A stretch of DNA of 64,000 bases from the NCBI RefSeq assembly GCF_001278035.1, contig NZ_CP009452.1, positions 1 through 64,000 on the forward strand, given 5' to 3'. The translations under genes were made by a program, and so were the position numbers. This document shows, one piece after another, positions 1 through 8,917 of this stretch. The notes beneath the pieces are model-generated. The model ran no database searches, was not told where the DNA came from, and saw only the letters and a list, made by a program, of their open reading frames with translations. Every line of letters starts with the position of its first letter. Within the stretch, counting starts at the first letter, position 1. This DNA comes from Sphingopyxis sp. 113P3. GTDB taxonomy: Bacteria; Pseudomonadota; Alphaproteobacteria; Sphingomonadales; Sphingomonadaceae.

Positions 1-36
1 CAAAGACCTGCCGGGTGGCCCCGGCGGGTCTTTTTT
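1..36 (+). terminator. Rho-independent terminator of a gene upstream of the window
   Basis: The stem AGACCTGCCGGG pairs imperfectly with CCCCGGCGGGTCT and is followed directly by a T6 tract, the normal form of an intrinsic terminator read on the plus strand. It must end a transcript whose gene lies before position 1. In related genomes rpsT often precedes dnaA, but that gene is not visible here. Confidence 0.85.
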
Positions 37-408
37 ATTGTCCGGCGAAACGCATGTCTGTTGCAGCGCGGTAAGTAGCGGATTCATCGCGATTCGTTTG
101 GGCGCCAGAATAAATTCCCACATAAGTATTTGAAAATTCTGCAGTAATTACCCCATACTCGCTTTTCCAAGGGGTGCCGCGAGTCAAGAATTTTATTTCC
201 GATTTTTTACACCTCGCGGCCTTGATCCTCTCTCCTTCTCCTGCCTAGACAAGGGGGTCGTTGGCCTTCGCCGACGGCCGCCACATGAACATGATTCGGC
301 TCCTTCGGGCTTGTCCCGCTTGGGACGCTTGCGCTTGCCGCGAGCGGAGGATCAACGCGTGGGGCGGCTGGGCGCGGCGGCGACCGGGGACCGAAGGGGG
401 CGGCGCAA
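37..408 (+). promoter_or_regulatory. dnaA upstream region with four GANTC (CcrM-type) sites
   Basis: This 370-base stretch holds no convincing gene. Its middle (about 100-215) is clearly AT-richer than the surroundings. GANTC sites occur at 81-85, 91-95, 181-185 and 293-297. GANTC is the recognition site of the alphaproteobacterial cell-cycle methylase CcrM, and in Caulobacter methylation of the dnaA promoter affects dnaA transcription. I found no good DnaA-box match; the best candidate, near 205-213, has only about six of nine bases. Use as a promoter is inferred from position, use as an origin is not supported. Confidence 0.55.
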
Positions 409-1821
409 GTGACAGAAAGCGGGAGCAGACATGACGGCCATGCGGGAAACAGGGCGATGAGCGGCGATGCCGCAACGCTCTGGCCGCGGGTCGCCGAAGG
501 GCTGCGCCGCGACCTCGGCGTCCGCACGTTCGATCATTGGTTAAAGCCTGTGCGCTTTGCCGACTATTGTTCGCTCTCGGGGGTGGTGACCCTCGAAACC
601 CCGAGCCGCTTTTCGGCAAATTGGATCAATGAGCGATTCGGCGACCGGCTGGAACTTGCGTGGCGGCATCATCTGCCTGCGGTACGCTCGGTCCTCGTTC
701 GCGCCGGGGCTGCAAGCTCGGAGCGCAGTGTCGCGGCGATGACACCTGCGCCATCGCTGCCCGGCCTCCAGCCGCCCTCGGCGATGACACCCGCGGCCGC
801 CTCGCCCTTCGATGCCCGTCTGAGCTTCGACCGCTTCGTCGTCGCGCGCTCGAACATCCTGGCGGCCAATGCCGCGCGCCGGATGGCCATGGCCGAGGTG
901 CCGCAGTTCAATCCTCTCTATCTCTGCTCCGGAACCGGACAGGGCAAGACGCACCTTCTGCACGCAATTGCGCAAAGCTATGCCGCGATCGATCCCGCGG
1001 CGACGATCATTCTGATGTCGGCGGAGAAGTTCATGCTCGAGTTCGTCGGCGCGATGCGCGGCGGCGACATGATGGCATTCAAGACGCGGCTGCGCGCGGC
1101 CGATCTGCTGCTGCTCGACGATCTCCAGTTCGTGATCGGGAAAAATTCGACGCAGGAGGAATTGCTCCACACGATCGACGATCTGATGACCGCGGGCAAA
1201 CGCCTCGTCGTTACCGCAGACCGCCCGCCGGCGATGCTCGACGGAGTCGAGGCGCGGCTGCTCTCGCGGCTTTCGGGCGGGCTTGTCGCTGATATCGAGG
1301 CGCCCGAGGATGACCTACGCGAACGCATTATTCGCCAACGGCTCGCGGCGATGCCGATGGTCGAAGTGCCGGACGATGTCGTCGCCTATCTGGTCAAGCA
1401 TTTCACGCGCAACATCCGCGAGCTCGAGGGCGCGCTCAACAAGCTGCTCGCCTACGCCGCCCTTACCGGCGCGCGCGTCGACTTGACACTCGCCGAGGAC
1501 CGGCTCGCCGAAAATGTGCGCAGCGCGCGCCCGCGCATCACGATCGACGAGATCCAGCGCGCGGTTTGCGCCCATTATAGGCTCGACAAGGCCGAGATGG
1601 CCTCCAAGCGCCGCGTCCGTGCGGTCGCTCGGCCCCGACAGGTCGCCATGTATCTGGCGAAAGAACTGACGCCGCGTTCCTATCCCGAAATCGGCCGTCG
1701 TTTCGGCGGGCGCGACCATTCGACAGTGATCCACGCCGTGCGTACAGTTGAGGCGCTGCGCGTCACCGACAGTGAACTCGATGCTGAAATCGCGGCCATT
1801 CGGCGGAGCCTGAACAGCTGA
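409..1821 (+). CDS. dnaA: Chromosomal replication initiator protein DnaA
   Basis: Initiator ATPase that binds DnaA boxes and melts the origin; cytoplasmic, 470 aa. Residues about 20-100 form the helicase-loading domain I, followed by a variable linker. The AAA+ domain begins near 140, with P-loop SGTGQGKTHL near 174-183 and Walker B LLLLDD near 233-238. The C-terminal DNA-binding domain carries the DnaA signature (HSTVIHAVRTVEAL, about 437-450). The GTG start at 409 is preceded by AAGGGGG at 8 nt; an in-frame ATG at 457 is an alternative with a weaker ribosome site. The first P-loop glycine seen in most DnaA proteins is Ser here. The gene stands alone and ends at a bidirectional terminator. 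Confidence 0.97.
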   Translation: MTESGSRHDGHAGNRAMSGDAATLWPRVAEGLRRDLGVRTFDHWLKPVRFADYCSLSGVVTLETPSRFSANWINERFGDRLELAWRHHLPAVRSVLVRAGAASSERSVAAMTPAPSLPGLQPPSAMTPAAASPFDARLSFDRFVVARSNILAANAARRMAMAEVPQFNPLYLCSGTGQGKTHLLHAIAQSYAAIDPAATIILMSAEKFMLEFVGAMRGGDMMAFKTRLRAADLLLLDDLQFVIGKNSTQEELLHTIDDLMTAGKRLVVTADRPPAMLDGVEARLLSRLSGGLVADIEAPEDDLRERIIRQRLAAMPMVEVPDDVVAYLVKHFTRNIRELEGALNKLLAYAALTGARVDLTLAEDRLAENVRSARPRITIDEIQRAVCAHYRLDKAEMASKRRVRAVARPRQVAMYLAKELTPRSYPEIGRRFGGRDHSTVIHAVRTVEALRVTDSELDAEIAAIRRSLNS

Positions 1822-1884
1822 CCTTGAGGAGGGACGAGATTCCCGTCCCGGTCATGGGTTTGTCGATCCGGCATGCATGGCATG

Positions 1885-1919
1885 AAAAAGCCCGCCTTCG
1901 GTGTGGAAGGCGGGCTTTT
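1885..1919. terminator. Bidirectional terminator between dnaA and the DUF4136 gene
   Basis: A perfect stem (AAAAGCCCGCCTTC paired with GAAGGCGGGCTTTT, loop GGTGTG) flanked by A and T tracts sits between two convergent genes. It can terminate transcription from both sides. Confidence 0.9.
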
Positions 1920-1939
1920 CCAATCTGAAGCTGATCGGG

Positions 1940-2635
1940 TCAGCCCTTTTCGGGCGGCGCCACCGTGATGCGGACCTTCTCGCCCGAATTGCCGGGGAAG
2001 CCGGTGAACATCGCCTGGATCAGGTTGGGGACAATGTCGACGAGGTCGTTGTCGCGCGACTGTGCCTCTGCGCGGCCCTCGAAGAGGCGATAGCCGTCAG
2101 AAGCGCGGTCGATGCGCAGGTTGAGGTCGCTCGTATAAACGGTGTAGCTCGACACGTCGCTATTGCCCCAGCCGGGCCCGAATCCGCCCCACAGGAAGGG
2201 ATCGTAATAGCCGGCGACGTAGCGGCGGCCGTGACGCCCGCGTACGATGACCGGGCGATAGAAGCCGCGGCCGTACCAGCCGCCGTACCAAGGGTCGCGA
2301 AAGCCCGGCGTGGACACCACGCGCTCGCGGCCCTTGTCGATCCCATAATCCATATGGACGATGAGATCGGCTTTCTCGCCAGGCGCGGCAGGGCGATAAC
2401 CGTAGCGGGTCAGTTCGCCTGCGACGAGATTGGCATATTGGCCGAATTCGATCCCGCCGTCGAGTGCGGGGTTGCTCGCCTCGACGGTGAAGCTCTGGCC
2501 CTGCGGGGCGGGAAGCTGCGTCTGGAAGCGCGCGACGTCGGCCTTGAACGGTGTCGCGCAGCCGGCGAGCGCCAATGCGGCACCGGTTATGGCAGCGAGG
2601 CCAAGGCGCCTGAAGGTGATCTTGCTCATTGTCAT
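1940..2635 (-). CDS. DUF4136 domain lipoprotein
   Basis: 231-aa exported lipoprotein. A basic N-terminus and hydrophobic helix end in the lipobox LALAGC with Cys26 as the lipidated residue; the second Met (residue 3) could also be the start. The body matches the DUF4136 style: an N-terminal beta-rich half, a Gly/Tyr/Trp-rich stretch near residues 112-130 (GGWYGRGFYRP) and a C-terminal half with RASDGYRLFEGRAEA. The family's function is unknown; it is probably anchored in the outer membrane facing the periplasm. Transcribed alone, convergent with dnaA. Confidence 0.85.
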   Translation of the reverse strand: MTMSKITFRRLGLAAITGAALALAGCATPFKADVARFQTQLPAPQGQSFTVEASNPALDGGIEFGQYANLVAGELTRYGYRPAAPGEKADLIVHMDYGIDKGRERVVSTPGFRDPWYGGWYGRGFYRPVIVRGRHGRRYVAGYYDPFLWGGFGPGWGNSDVSSYTVYTSDLNLRIDRASDGYRLFEGRAEAQSRDNDLVDIVPNLIQAMFTGFPGNSGEKVRITVAPPEKG

Positions 2636-2759
2636 GCTCCGTGATTCGGTACGCGAACTTACCCGCGCTTTATACCATGACTAAGCCAGTGCGACTTAAC
2701 CTTGGTTGAACCCGGTTCGTCGCAGCTTTGTTCCCGGACAGTTCCGGCTAAGCGGTCGA

Positions 2760-3776
2760 TCAACGGCACAGGCCCAGTACATCATAGGTGGCATCGAGCG
2801 TCGGCTTTGCAAGAGCGCGTGCCTTCCCAGCGCCCTTGTCGAGAATGGCATCGAGCGCCTGATGGTCGTCCTTGAGCGCCACGAAGCGCGCATTGATCGG
2901 CGCTAGCTTCTCGACCAGGAGTTCGCCGAGCGCCGGCTTGAACGCGCCAAAGCCCTGACCGGCGAAATCAGCAAGCACCGCATCGACGCTCATATCGGCG
3001 AGCGTGGCATAGATGCCCACGAGGTTGCGCGCCTCGGCCCGTCCTTCGAGCCCCGCGGCTTCGGACGGGAGTACGTCGGGGTCGGTGCGCGCCTTCCTCA
3101 CCTTCTGCATCATCATATCGGCGTCGTCAGTCAGGTTGATCCGGCTCATGTCGGAGGGATCTGATTTCGACATTTTCGCCGATCCGTCGCGCAGGCTCAT
3201 GATTCGCGCTGCCCCCGGCGGAATGATCGCTTCGGGCAGCGTGAAGACCGGGGCTTCGGGGCTCGCATAGTCATTGTTGAACTTCTGCGCGATATCGCGC
3301 GCAAGCTCGAGATGCTGCTTCTGATCCTCGCCCACCGGGACGTGCGTCGCTTGATAGAGCAGTACGTCGGCCGCCTGCAGCACCGGATAGGTATAAAGTG
3401 CTGCCGAGGCACCCTCGCGGTTCTTGCCCGACTTATCCTTGAACTGCGTCATCCGATTGAGCCAACCCAAGCGCGCGGTGCCGTTCAGGAGCCATTGCAT
3501 TTCGGCGTGCGCGGGAACGCGTGCCTGGTTGAACAGGGTCGAGCGGTCGGGGTCGATCCCGCAGGCGACGAGCGCGGCGGTCATCGCGCGCGTGTTTGCG
3601 GTCAACTCGGCGGGCACGTGCGGCATCGAGATCGCGTGGAGGTCGGCGAGGAAAAAAAGACATTCACCGCCTTGTGCGGCGGCATCGTCCTGCATTCGCA
3701 CCCAGTTGCGGATCGCACCCAGATAATTGCCGAGGTGCAAGTTTCCAGTGGGCTGGATGCCCGAAACGATCCGCAT
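2760..3776 (-). CDS. trpS: Tryptophanyl-tRNA synthetase
   Basis: Class I aminoacyl-tRNA synthetase that charges tRNA-Trp; cytoplasmic, 338 aa, the usual length of the bacterial enzyme. The HIGH-type motif is in GIQPTGNLHLGNYLG (residues 6-20) and the KMSKS loop is GSAKMSKSDPSD near residue 200. It lies 3 bp downstream of murJ on the same strand, so the two are almost certainly cotranscribed, a common arrangement in alphaproteobacteria. Confidence 0.97.
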   Translation of the reverse strand: MRIVSGIQPTGNLHLGNYLGAIRNWVRMQDDAAAQGGECLFFLADLHAISMPHVPAELTANTRAMTAALVACGIDPDRSTLFNQARVPAHAEMQWLLNGTARLGWLNRMTQFKDKSGKNREGASAALYTYPVLQAADVLLYQATHVPVGEDQKQHLELARDIAQKFNNDYASPEAPVFTLPEAIIPPGAARIMSLRDGSAKMSKSDPSDMSRINLTDDADMMMQKVRKARTDPDVLPSEAAGLEGRAEARNLVGIYATLADMSVDAVLADFAGQGFGAFKPALGELLVEKLAPINARFVALKDDHQALDAILDKGAGKARALAKPTLDATYDVLGLCR

Positions 3777-3779
3777 GGT

Positions 3780-5390
3780 CTACTCCTGTGTCGGCGCCGC
3801 TCTTCCGCGAGCGCGCCGCCGCGTCAGCATGGCGAGGAGATCCTTGTCAAGCGCGCCGACTAGGAAAGCGGCGGCAAAGAAGGCCGCGCCTCCGGCAGCG
3901 ACGAGCGCGGCAAGCGACCAGGCGCGCTCGAACGCCGTGCCACCATAATGGTCCGCGAACATGGGCATCATCCACCAGAGGAGCGCTCCCATCACCGCCA
4001 CCGCAACAAGTTGGCGGACGATGCGCCCCGCGAGCCGCGCGGTGAAATGGAACCAGCCGCGCCGGTGGAGGATGGTGTAGAGGAGCAGACAGTTGATGCT
4101 CGCCGACGCTGCCGTTGCCCCGGCAAGCCCGACAATTCCGTAGCGCTCGACGACATAGAGGTTAATCGCGATGTTGATGATCAGCGACGCGAGGGCGGTC
4201 CAGACCGGCGTCCGCGTGTCCTCGCGCGCAAAGAAGCCGGGGTTCAATATTTTGACGATCACATAGGCCGGGAGGCCCGCGACGAGCGCGACAACGATAT
4301 TTGCCATGATCGCGCCGTCGGCGGCCGTGAATTTTCCGCCGACGAAGAAGGCGGAAGTGAAGGCGGGCGCGCAGATTGCCAGCGCCGTCGCCGCGGGCAA
4401 CGTCAGCAGGGTCGCCATCTCGAACGCGTTGCTTTGCAATCGCTGCGCCTCTGCGCCGTCGCCTGCATGGATATGCCGTGACAGCATAGGCAGGATTGCG
4501 GTGCCCAGTGCGATGCCGACGATGCCAAGCGGCATCTGGTTTAGCCGATCGGCGAGTTTGAGCAGCGTTAGCGACCCCTGCGGCAGCGAAGTGGCGAAGA
4601 AGGTATCGACGAACTGGCTGACCTGATAGATTCCGGCGCCGAAAGTTGCGGGCAGGATCAACATTCCGAGCTTGCGGACCTCGGGCGTAAGGCGCGGCAG
4701 CCGCCAATGAAGCCGGAGCCCGGCGCGGCGCACTGCCCAGAGCAGATAGGCAAGCTGCGCTACCCCGGCGAGACTGACCGACACTGCCAGGGCAATCGCC
4801 ACGATACGGTCGTCGGCACTGTCGCCGCGCAGCCACCACCCGGTGATGATACCGGAAATCAGAAGCACGTTCAGCAACACCGGGGCAAAGGCGCCCGGCG
4901 CGAAGCGCGAGCGCGCGTTGAGAAGCCCGGACAGCATCGCGACGAGGCTGATGAGCCCCAGATAGGGAAAGGTCACCCGGCTCAGGAACACTGCAAGTTC
5001 GAACTTGCCCGGCACATCCTGGAAGTCGCGCGCGAGCAGCCACACGATCCCTGGCATGATGACCATCATGACTGCTGAAAAGGCCAGCAATACCCACAGA
5101 AATACGGCGAGTACATCGTCCGCAAAGCGTGCCGCCGCGGCCTCGCCGCTTTCCTCGTCCTGCGCGCCGTGGAGCGCGCGGCTGTACATGGGGACAAAAG
5201 CGACCGAGAAGGCACCCTCGGCGAACAGGCGGCGAAAGGTGTTGGGAAGGGTGAAGGCGAGCTGGAAGGCGTCCGCCGCCAGTCCGGCACCGAGCACGCG
5301 CGCGAGCAGCATGTCGCGCACGAAGCCGAAGATCCGGCTGACCAGGGTCAGCCCGCCGATCGTCCCGACGCTCTTGACCAGGCTGCTCAT
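3780..5390 (-). CDS. murJ: Lipid II flippase MurJ (MviN)
   Basis: Polytopic inner-membrane protein that flips lipid II for peptidoglycan synthesis, here about 536 aa with around 14 hydrophobic segments. The conserved family start MSSLVKSVGTIGGLTLVSR, followed by IFGFVRDMLLARVLGAG, supports initiation at 5390; an in-frame ATG at 5432 would add 14 residues and has no better ribosome site. Conserved features include the NTFRRLFAEGAFSVAFVPMY loop near residue 50. First gene of a murJ-trpS unit. Confidence 0.95.
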   Translation of the reverse strand: MSSLVKSVGTIGGLTLVSRIFGFVRDMLLARVLGAGLAADAFQLAFTLPNTFRRLFAEGAFSVAFVPMYSRALHGAQDEESGEAAAARFADDVLAVFLWVLLAFSAVMMVIMPGIVWLLARDFQDVPGKFELAVFLSRVTFPYLGLISLVAMLSGLLNARSRFAPGAFAPVLLNVLLISGIITGWWLRGDSADDRIVAIALAVSVSLAGVAQLAYLLWAVRRAGLRLHWRLPRLTPEVRKLGMLILPATFGAGIYQVSQFVDTFFATSLPQGSLTLLKLADRLNQMPLGIVGIALGTAILPMLSRHIHAGDGAEAQRLQSNAFEMATLLTLPAATALAICAPAFTSAFFVGGKFTAADGAIMANIVVALVAGLPAYVIVKILNPGFFAREDTRTPVWTALASLIINIAINLYVVERYGIVGLAGATAASASINCLLLYTILHRRGWFHFTARLAGRIVRQLVAVAVMGALLWWMMPMFADHYGGTAFERAWSLAALVAAGGAAFFAAAFLVGALDKDLLAMLTRRRARGRAAPTQE

Positions 5391-5509
5391 GGCGCGGCGG
5401 GCAGGCGGCGCCACGGCGAACGGCCAGACCATTTCGTCATCGCACGCCCTTCGCTTTCGTCGCGGGCTCTCAGGTCAAATGGCGCAACGCCGGTCAGGGC
5501 GGCGCCGAG

Positions 5510-5550
5510 CCGCTCTGGATTGCCGCGGACCCGCGGCCTTCGCAATGACG
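5510..5550. repeat. Half-copy of a dispersed palindromic (REP-like) repeat
   Basis: The stretch GCTCTGGATTGC, then a small hairpin (GCCGCGG-AC-CCGCGGC), then CGCAATGAC resembles the right half of the larger inverted repeat at 31708-31790, with the same ends and a different middle. It sits in the 176-base gap between murJ and secB, which otherwise shows nothing recognisable. Confidence 0.5.
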
Positions 5551-5566
5551 ATGGGGGCAATGGGCC

Positions 5567-6085
5567 TCAGGCCTCGCCAACGGGCGCGGGAATTTCGCCC
5601 TGACCCTCGCCCTGCTGCGCCTGCAGCTGCTGCATGAACAGGCCGTGGAAGTCGATCGGCTCAAGGAGCAGCGGCGGGAAGCCGCCGTCGCGCACAGCGT
5701 CGGCGACCACGCGGCGCGCGAACGGGAACAGGATGCGCGGCGCTTCGGCAAGGAAGAAGGGTTGGAGCTGATCATCGGGCACGTTGCGAACGCCGAACAG
5801 GCCGGCATATTTGAGCTCGATGACGAAGAGGGCGCCTTCGTCCGCCTTCGAGGTCACGTCGATCTTGAGTACGACCTCAAAAAGATTCTCACCGACTCCT
5901 TCTGCGCTGATGTTGAACTGTACGTCCATCTGCGGCGCCGACTGCCACTGATAAGCCGCAGGTGCGTTCGGATTCTCGAACGAAAGATCCTTCACATATT
6001 GCGAGATCAGGCCGATAGCAGGGCTGTTGTCTTCCCCATTGCTGAGGGTTTCGGGCTTGAATTCGGGGGTGGTTTCGTCGGCCAT
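5567..6085 (-). CDS. secB: Protein-export chaperone SecB
   Basis: Cytoplasmic tetrameric chaperone that keeps presecretory proteins unfolded and delivers them to SecA; 172 aa with the usual length plus an acidic N-terminal tail. Characteristic segments are ISQYVKDLSFENPNAP (about 28-43), the strand ending in YAGLF, and FPFARRVVADAVRDGGFPPL (about 118-137). It is divergent from the Tim44-like gene, the arrangement seen in many alphaproteobacteria. Confidence 0.97.
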   Translation of the reverse strand: MADETTPEFKPETLSNGEDNSPAIGLISQYVKDLSFENPNAPAAYQWQSAPQMDVQFNISAEGVGENLFEVVLKIDVTSKADEGALFVIELKYAGLFGVRNVPDDQLQPFFLAEAPRILFPFARRVVADAVRDGGFPPLLLEPIDFHGLFMQQLQAQQGEGQGEIPAPVGEA

Positions 6086-6345
6086 GAATCGCTCTTTCGC
6101 TGGAAACGCAAGGTATGGGAGCCGCGCTGACGAGGCAGCGCGCGCGCATTGCGGGCGCGCTTAGCAGCCGCTTGCCGCCAGCACAATGGGGCTGCCCGCC
6201 CCGCGCGCGGCACGGATTGCCGCAACCCGCGCGTGCGCAGGGCGTTGACCTGTCACGGGGCCGGGGCCAAGGGATATTTGAAACATGACGGTGCATCGCC
6301 TATGTTGACACCGAAACCTATTCTCGCCGCATTGGACCTTTGCCC

Positions 6346-7014
6346 GTGACCGCTTTTTCGATTGTTCTGCTCGCCATGATCGCCGCCTTTCTCGGCATGC
6401 GGCTCTATTCGGTCCTCGGCAAGCGCACCGGGCACGAGCAGGAGCCGGTACTGCCGCGCCGCGACGAACGCGCCGCGCCTGCGCCGCTGCGTCTCGACGA
6501 TGCCGACGCCGTGCCCGTTTCGCAGGGTACGGCCGCCGATCCCTCGAAGCTTGTCTACGAACCCGCCGCCGAAGCCGGACTGCGTGCCCTGCTCGCAAGC
6601 GACCGCCATTTCGATGCCGGCCGCTTCGTCGAGGGGGCCGAGGCGGCCTACCGGATGATTCTGGAAGCCTATTGGACGGGCGATCGCGAGACGCTCCGCG
6701 ATCTGTGCGACGACGATAGTTATCAGGCTTTTGTCGACGCGATCGAGGCGCGGGAGGCGCGCGGTGAGCGGCTCGAAAACCGCCTCGTCGGTATTGATTC
6801 GGCGAAGATTACCGCAGTTTCTGTCCAGCGCGGCGAGGCCCGCATCACCGTGCGTTATCAGGCGGGGATCAGTGCCGTGACGCGCGATGCCGAAGGCCGG
6901 ATGATCGCAGGTTCGATGAGCGACGCGGCGCAGACCGACGATTTGTGGACCTTCCGCCGCACGATCGGCAGCCGCGATCCCAATTGGTTGCTCGACGAAG
7001 CCGAATCGGCCTGA
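6346..7014 (+). CDS. Tim44/TimA-family membrane-anchored protein
   Basis: About 222 aa. A single N-terminal hydrophobic helix (TAFSIVLLAMIAAFLGM) is followed by a charged linker and a C-terminal Tim44-like domain beginning near DPSKLVYEPAAEAGL. Bacterial relatives are membrane-anchored proteins of uncertain role in translocation or assembly. GTG at 6346 is taken as start; a TTG six bases earlier is possible, and the ribosome site is weak for both. The gene opens a tight run with mltA and smr. Confidence 0.85.
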   Translation: MTAFSIVLLAMIAAFLGMRLYSVLGKRTGHEQEPVLPRRDERAAPAPLRLDDADAVPVSQGTAADPSKLVYEPAAEAGLRALLASDRHFDAGRFVEGAEAAYRMILEAYWTGDRETLRDLCDDDSYQAFVDAIEAREARGERLENRLVGIDSAKITAVSVQRGEARITVRYQAGISAVTRDAEGRMIAGSMSDAAQTDDLWTFRRTIGSRDPNWLLDEAESA

Positions 7015-7019
7015 CGTCG

Positions 7020-8342
7020 GTGCCGGCCACCGCGAGGGGCGGTGCGCGGCGCACGCCCGTTTTCCAATTCGCCCTTTTTGCCGCGCTGCCCCTGCTCTCG
7101 GCCTGCGCGTCGGTGATCCCGGCCGCTCCGACATCGCCATCGTCCAGCGCACCAGTCCTCGCCGACGCCCCCCGCCCTTATACGGCGCGCCCCTCTACCG
7201 GGCAGGAGGCGGCAGCACAGCCCATCGCGGCAACGCCGAATCCGCCGCTTCCCGCACCATCGGCGCCGGAGAGCGCGGCCACGGCCGCCGAGGCGGGGGT
7301 CGTCCCTGGCCCTGAATTTAATGAACTCGGCATCAGGCCCGAGCAGGCGGCCGCCGCTCTCAAGGCCTTCCGCCTCAGCTGCCCGTCGGTGCAGCGCCGG
7401 GCCGATACGAGCGGCCTGACCCAGGCCGGCGAATGGGCCGAAAGCTGCGCTGCGGCGACAGGCTGGCCCGATCAGGACGCGGGCAATTTCTTCAGCCGTT
7501 ATTTCGGCACGGTGCAGGTGGGGGCGGGCGCCGCCTTCGTCACCGGCTATTTCGAGCCCGAGATAGCCGCCTCGCGGGCGAAGCAGCCGGGCTATGACGT
7601 TCCGATCTATCGCCGGCCGGCCGATCTGATCGACGTTGACCTTGGGCTCTTTTCGCAGGCGCTGCTGGGCAAGAAGATCCGGGGGCGCGTCGAAGGCAGC
7701 AGTTTCGTCCCCTATTACGACCGGGCGGAGATCGAGCGCGGCGCGCTCGAAGGACGCGGGCTCGAAATCGCATGGGCGGCGGACGCTGCGGAATTCTTCT
7801 TCCTCCAGGTGCAAGGCTCGGGGCGTCTGCGGCTTCCTGACGGCAGCATCATGCGCATCGGCTACGACAGCCAGAACGGCCGCGACTATGTCGGCATAGG
7901 CAAGCTGCTGCGTGACCGCGGCGAGCTTCAGCCCGGGCAGGCGTCGATGCAGGGCATCCTCGACTATCTGCGCGCCGACCCGGTGCGCGGCGCGGCAGTA
8001 ATGAACGAGAATCCAAGCTGGGTCTTCTTTCGCGAGCTCACCGGACCTGGTCCGCTCGGTGCACTCGGCGTGCCGGTGACAGGCCGTGTCAGCCTTGCCG
8101 CCGATCCCAAATTTGTACCGCTCGGCGCCCCCGTGTTCCTTTCGCTCGACCGCGCCGAACCCAATGGCTTATGGATCGCGCAAGACACCGGCGGGGCGAT
8201 CAAGGGCGCCAATCGCTTCGACAGCTTCTGGGGTGCGGGTGACGAAGCGCGCGCGCTTGCGGGCGGCATGTCGGCGCGCGGCTCAGCGCTCCTCCTGCTG
8301 CCCCGCGCCAGCGTCGCGCGGCTGGTGCCGCAAGGGTTCTGA
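7020..8342 (+). CDS. mltA: Membrane-bound lytic murein transglycosylase A (MltA), 3D domain
   Basis: Cleaves the MurNAc-GlcNAc bond of peptidoglycan with anhydro-product formation; outer-membrane lipoprotein, about 440 aa from the GTG at 7020 (start uncertain). The leader ends in the lipobox LLSAC. After a Pro/Ala-rich linker comes the MltA barrel with FVTGYFEPEIAASR and FFLQVQGSGRLRLPDG. The C-terminal 3D domain shows IAQDTGGAIKGANRFDSF, containing the catalytic Asp region. It begins 5 nt after the Tim44-like stop and ends 2 nt before smr. Confidence 0.93.
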   Translation: MPATARGGARRTPVFQFALFAALPLLSACASVIPAAPTSPSSSAPVLADAPRPYTARPSTGQEAAAQPIAATPNPPLPAPSAPESAATAAEAGVVPGPEFNELGIRPEQAAAALKAFRLSCPSVQRRADTSGLTQAGEWAESCAAATGWPDQDAGNFFSRYFGTVQVGAGAAFVTGYFEPEIAASRAKQPGYDVPIYRRPADLIDVDLGLFSQALLGKKIRGRVEGSSFVPYYDRAEIERGALEGRGLEIAWAADAAEFFFLQVQGSGRLRLPDGSIMRIGYDSQNGRDYVGIGKLLRDRGELQPGQASMQGILDYLRADPVRGAAVMNENPSWVFFRELTGPGPLGALGVPVTGRVSLAADPKFVPLGAPVFLSLDRAEPNGLWIAQDTGGAIKGANRFDSFWGAGDEARALAGGMSARGSALLLLPRASVARLVPQGF

Positions 8343-8344
8343 CG

Positions 8345-8917
8345 ATGCCGCGCCGGCTCGACCCCGACGAGGCTGCACTGTGGAAGAAGGTCGCGGCGAC
8401 GGTCCGACCGCTCGCAAAAGGACCGGCGAGGGTTCCGCCGATAGCACCGCCCTCCGTCCGTCCACCCAAGCCCGCATCGCGCGCCCCGGCCGCCCCTGGG
8501 GCACCGCGGAAACCGTCGTCCCTGCCACCGCCGCGGCGCAGCCATCAGGCGGCCACGCTCGACAGCCACTGGGAGCGGCGGCTCCGCAAGGGCCATGTCC
8601 GGCCCGACATGAGCATCGACCTTCATGGCCACACGCTCGCCTCGGCGCAGGAGCTGCTCAACGAGGCAATCGGTCGCGGGCTGATCCGCGGCGCGCGTGT
8701 GCTGCTCGTCGTCGCGGGTCGGCTGCGCCCGGGTGCCGACCGGCTGCCGCAGATGCACGGGGAACCGCGCCCCCGCGGTGCGATCCGTGCCTCGCTCGCC
8801 GACTGGCTTGCCGCTTCGCCGCACGCCGACCAGATCGTCGCGCTACGCCCCGCGCATATCAGCCACGGCGGCGCGGGGGCGGTCTATGTGATCCTGCGGC
8901 GCGAGCGTGGGGATTAG
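8345..8917 (+). CDS. Smr-domain protein (MutS2 C-terminal type endonuclease domain)
   Basis: 190 aa. A basic, proline-rich N-terminal half of low complexity precedes a C-terminal Smr domain with the conserved DLHGHTLASA (about 96-105) and HGGAGAVYVILRR near the end. Smr domains bind or nick nucleic acids; stand-alone versions have no firm role. It starts 2 nt after mltA and its TAG stop overlaps the stop of the convergent dapE in a shared TTAG. Confidence 0.9.
   Translation: MPRRLDPDEAALWKKVAATVRPLAKGPARVPPIAPPSVRPPKPASRAPAAPGAPRKPSSLPPPRRSHQAATLDSHWERRLRKGHVRPDMSIDLHGHTLASAQELLNEAIGRGLIRGARVLLVVAGRLRPGADRLPQMHGEPRPRGAIRASLADWLAASPHADQIVALRPAHISHGGAGAVYVILRRERGD

Noticed and set aside
37..408. 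Replication origin next to dnaA
   Set aside because: AT-rich, but no convincing DnaA boxes or repeated 13-mers were found. In many alphaproteobacteria the origin lies near hemE instead.
4162..5097. Minus-strand open frame of 311 codons inside murJ
   Set aside because: Overlaps a well-supported murJ in another frame; Arg/Pro-rich text without motifs.
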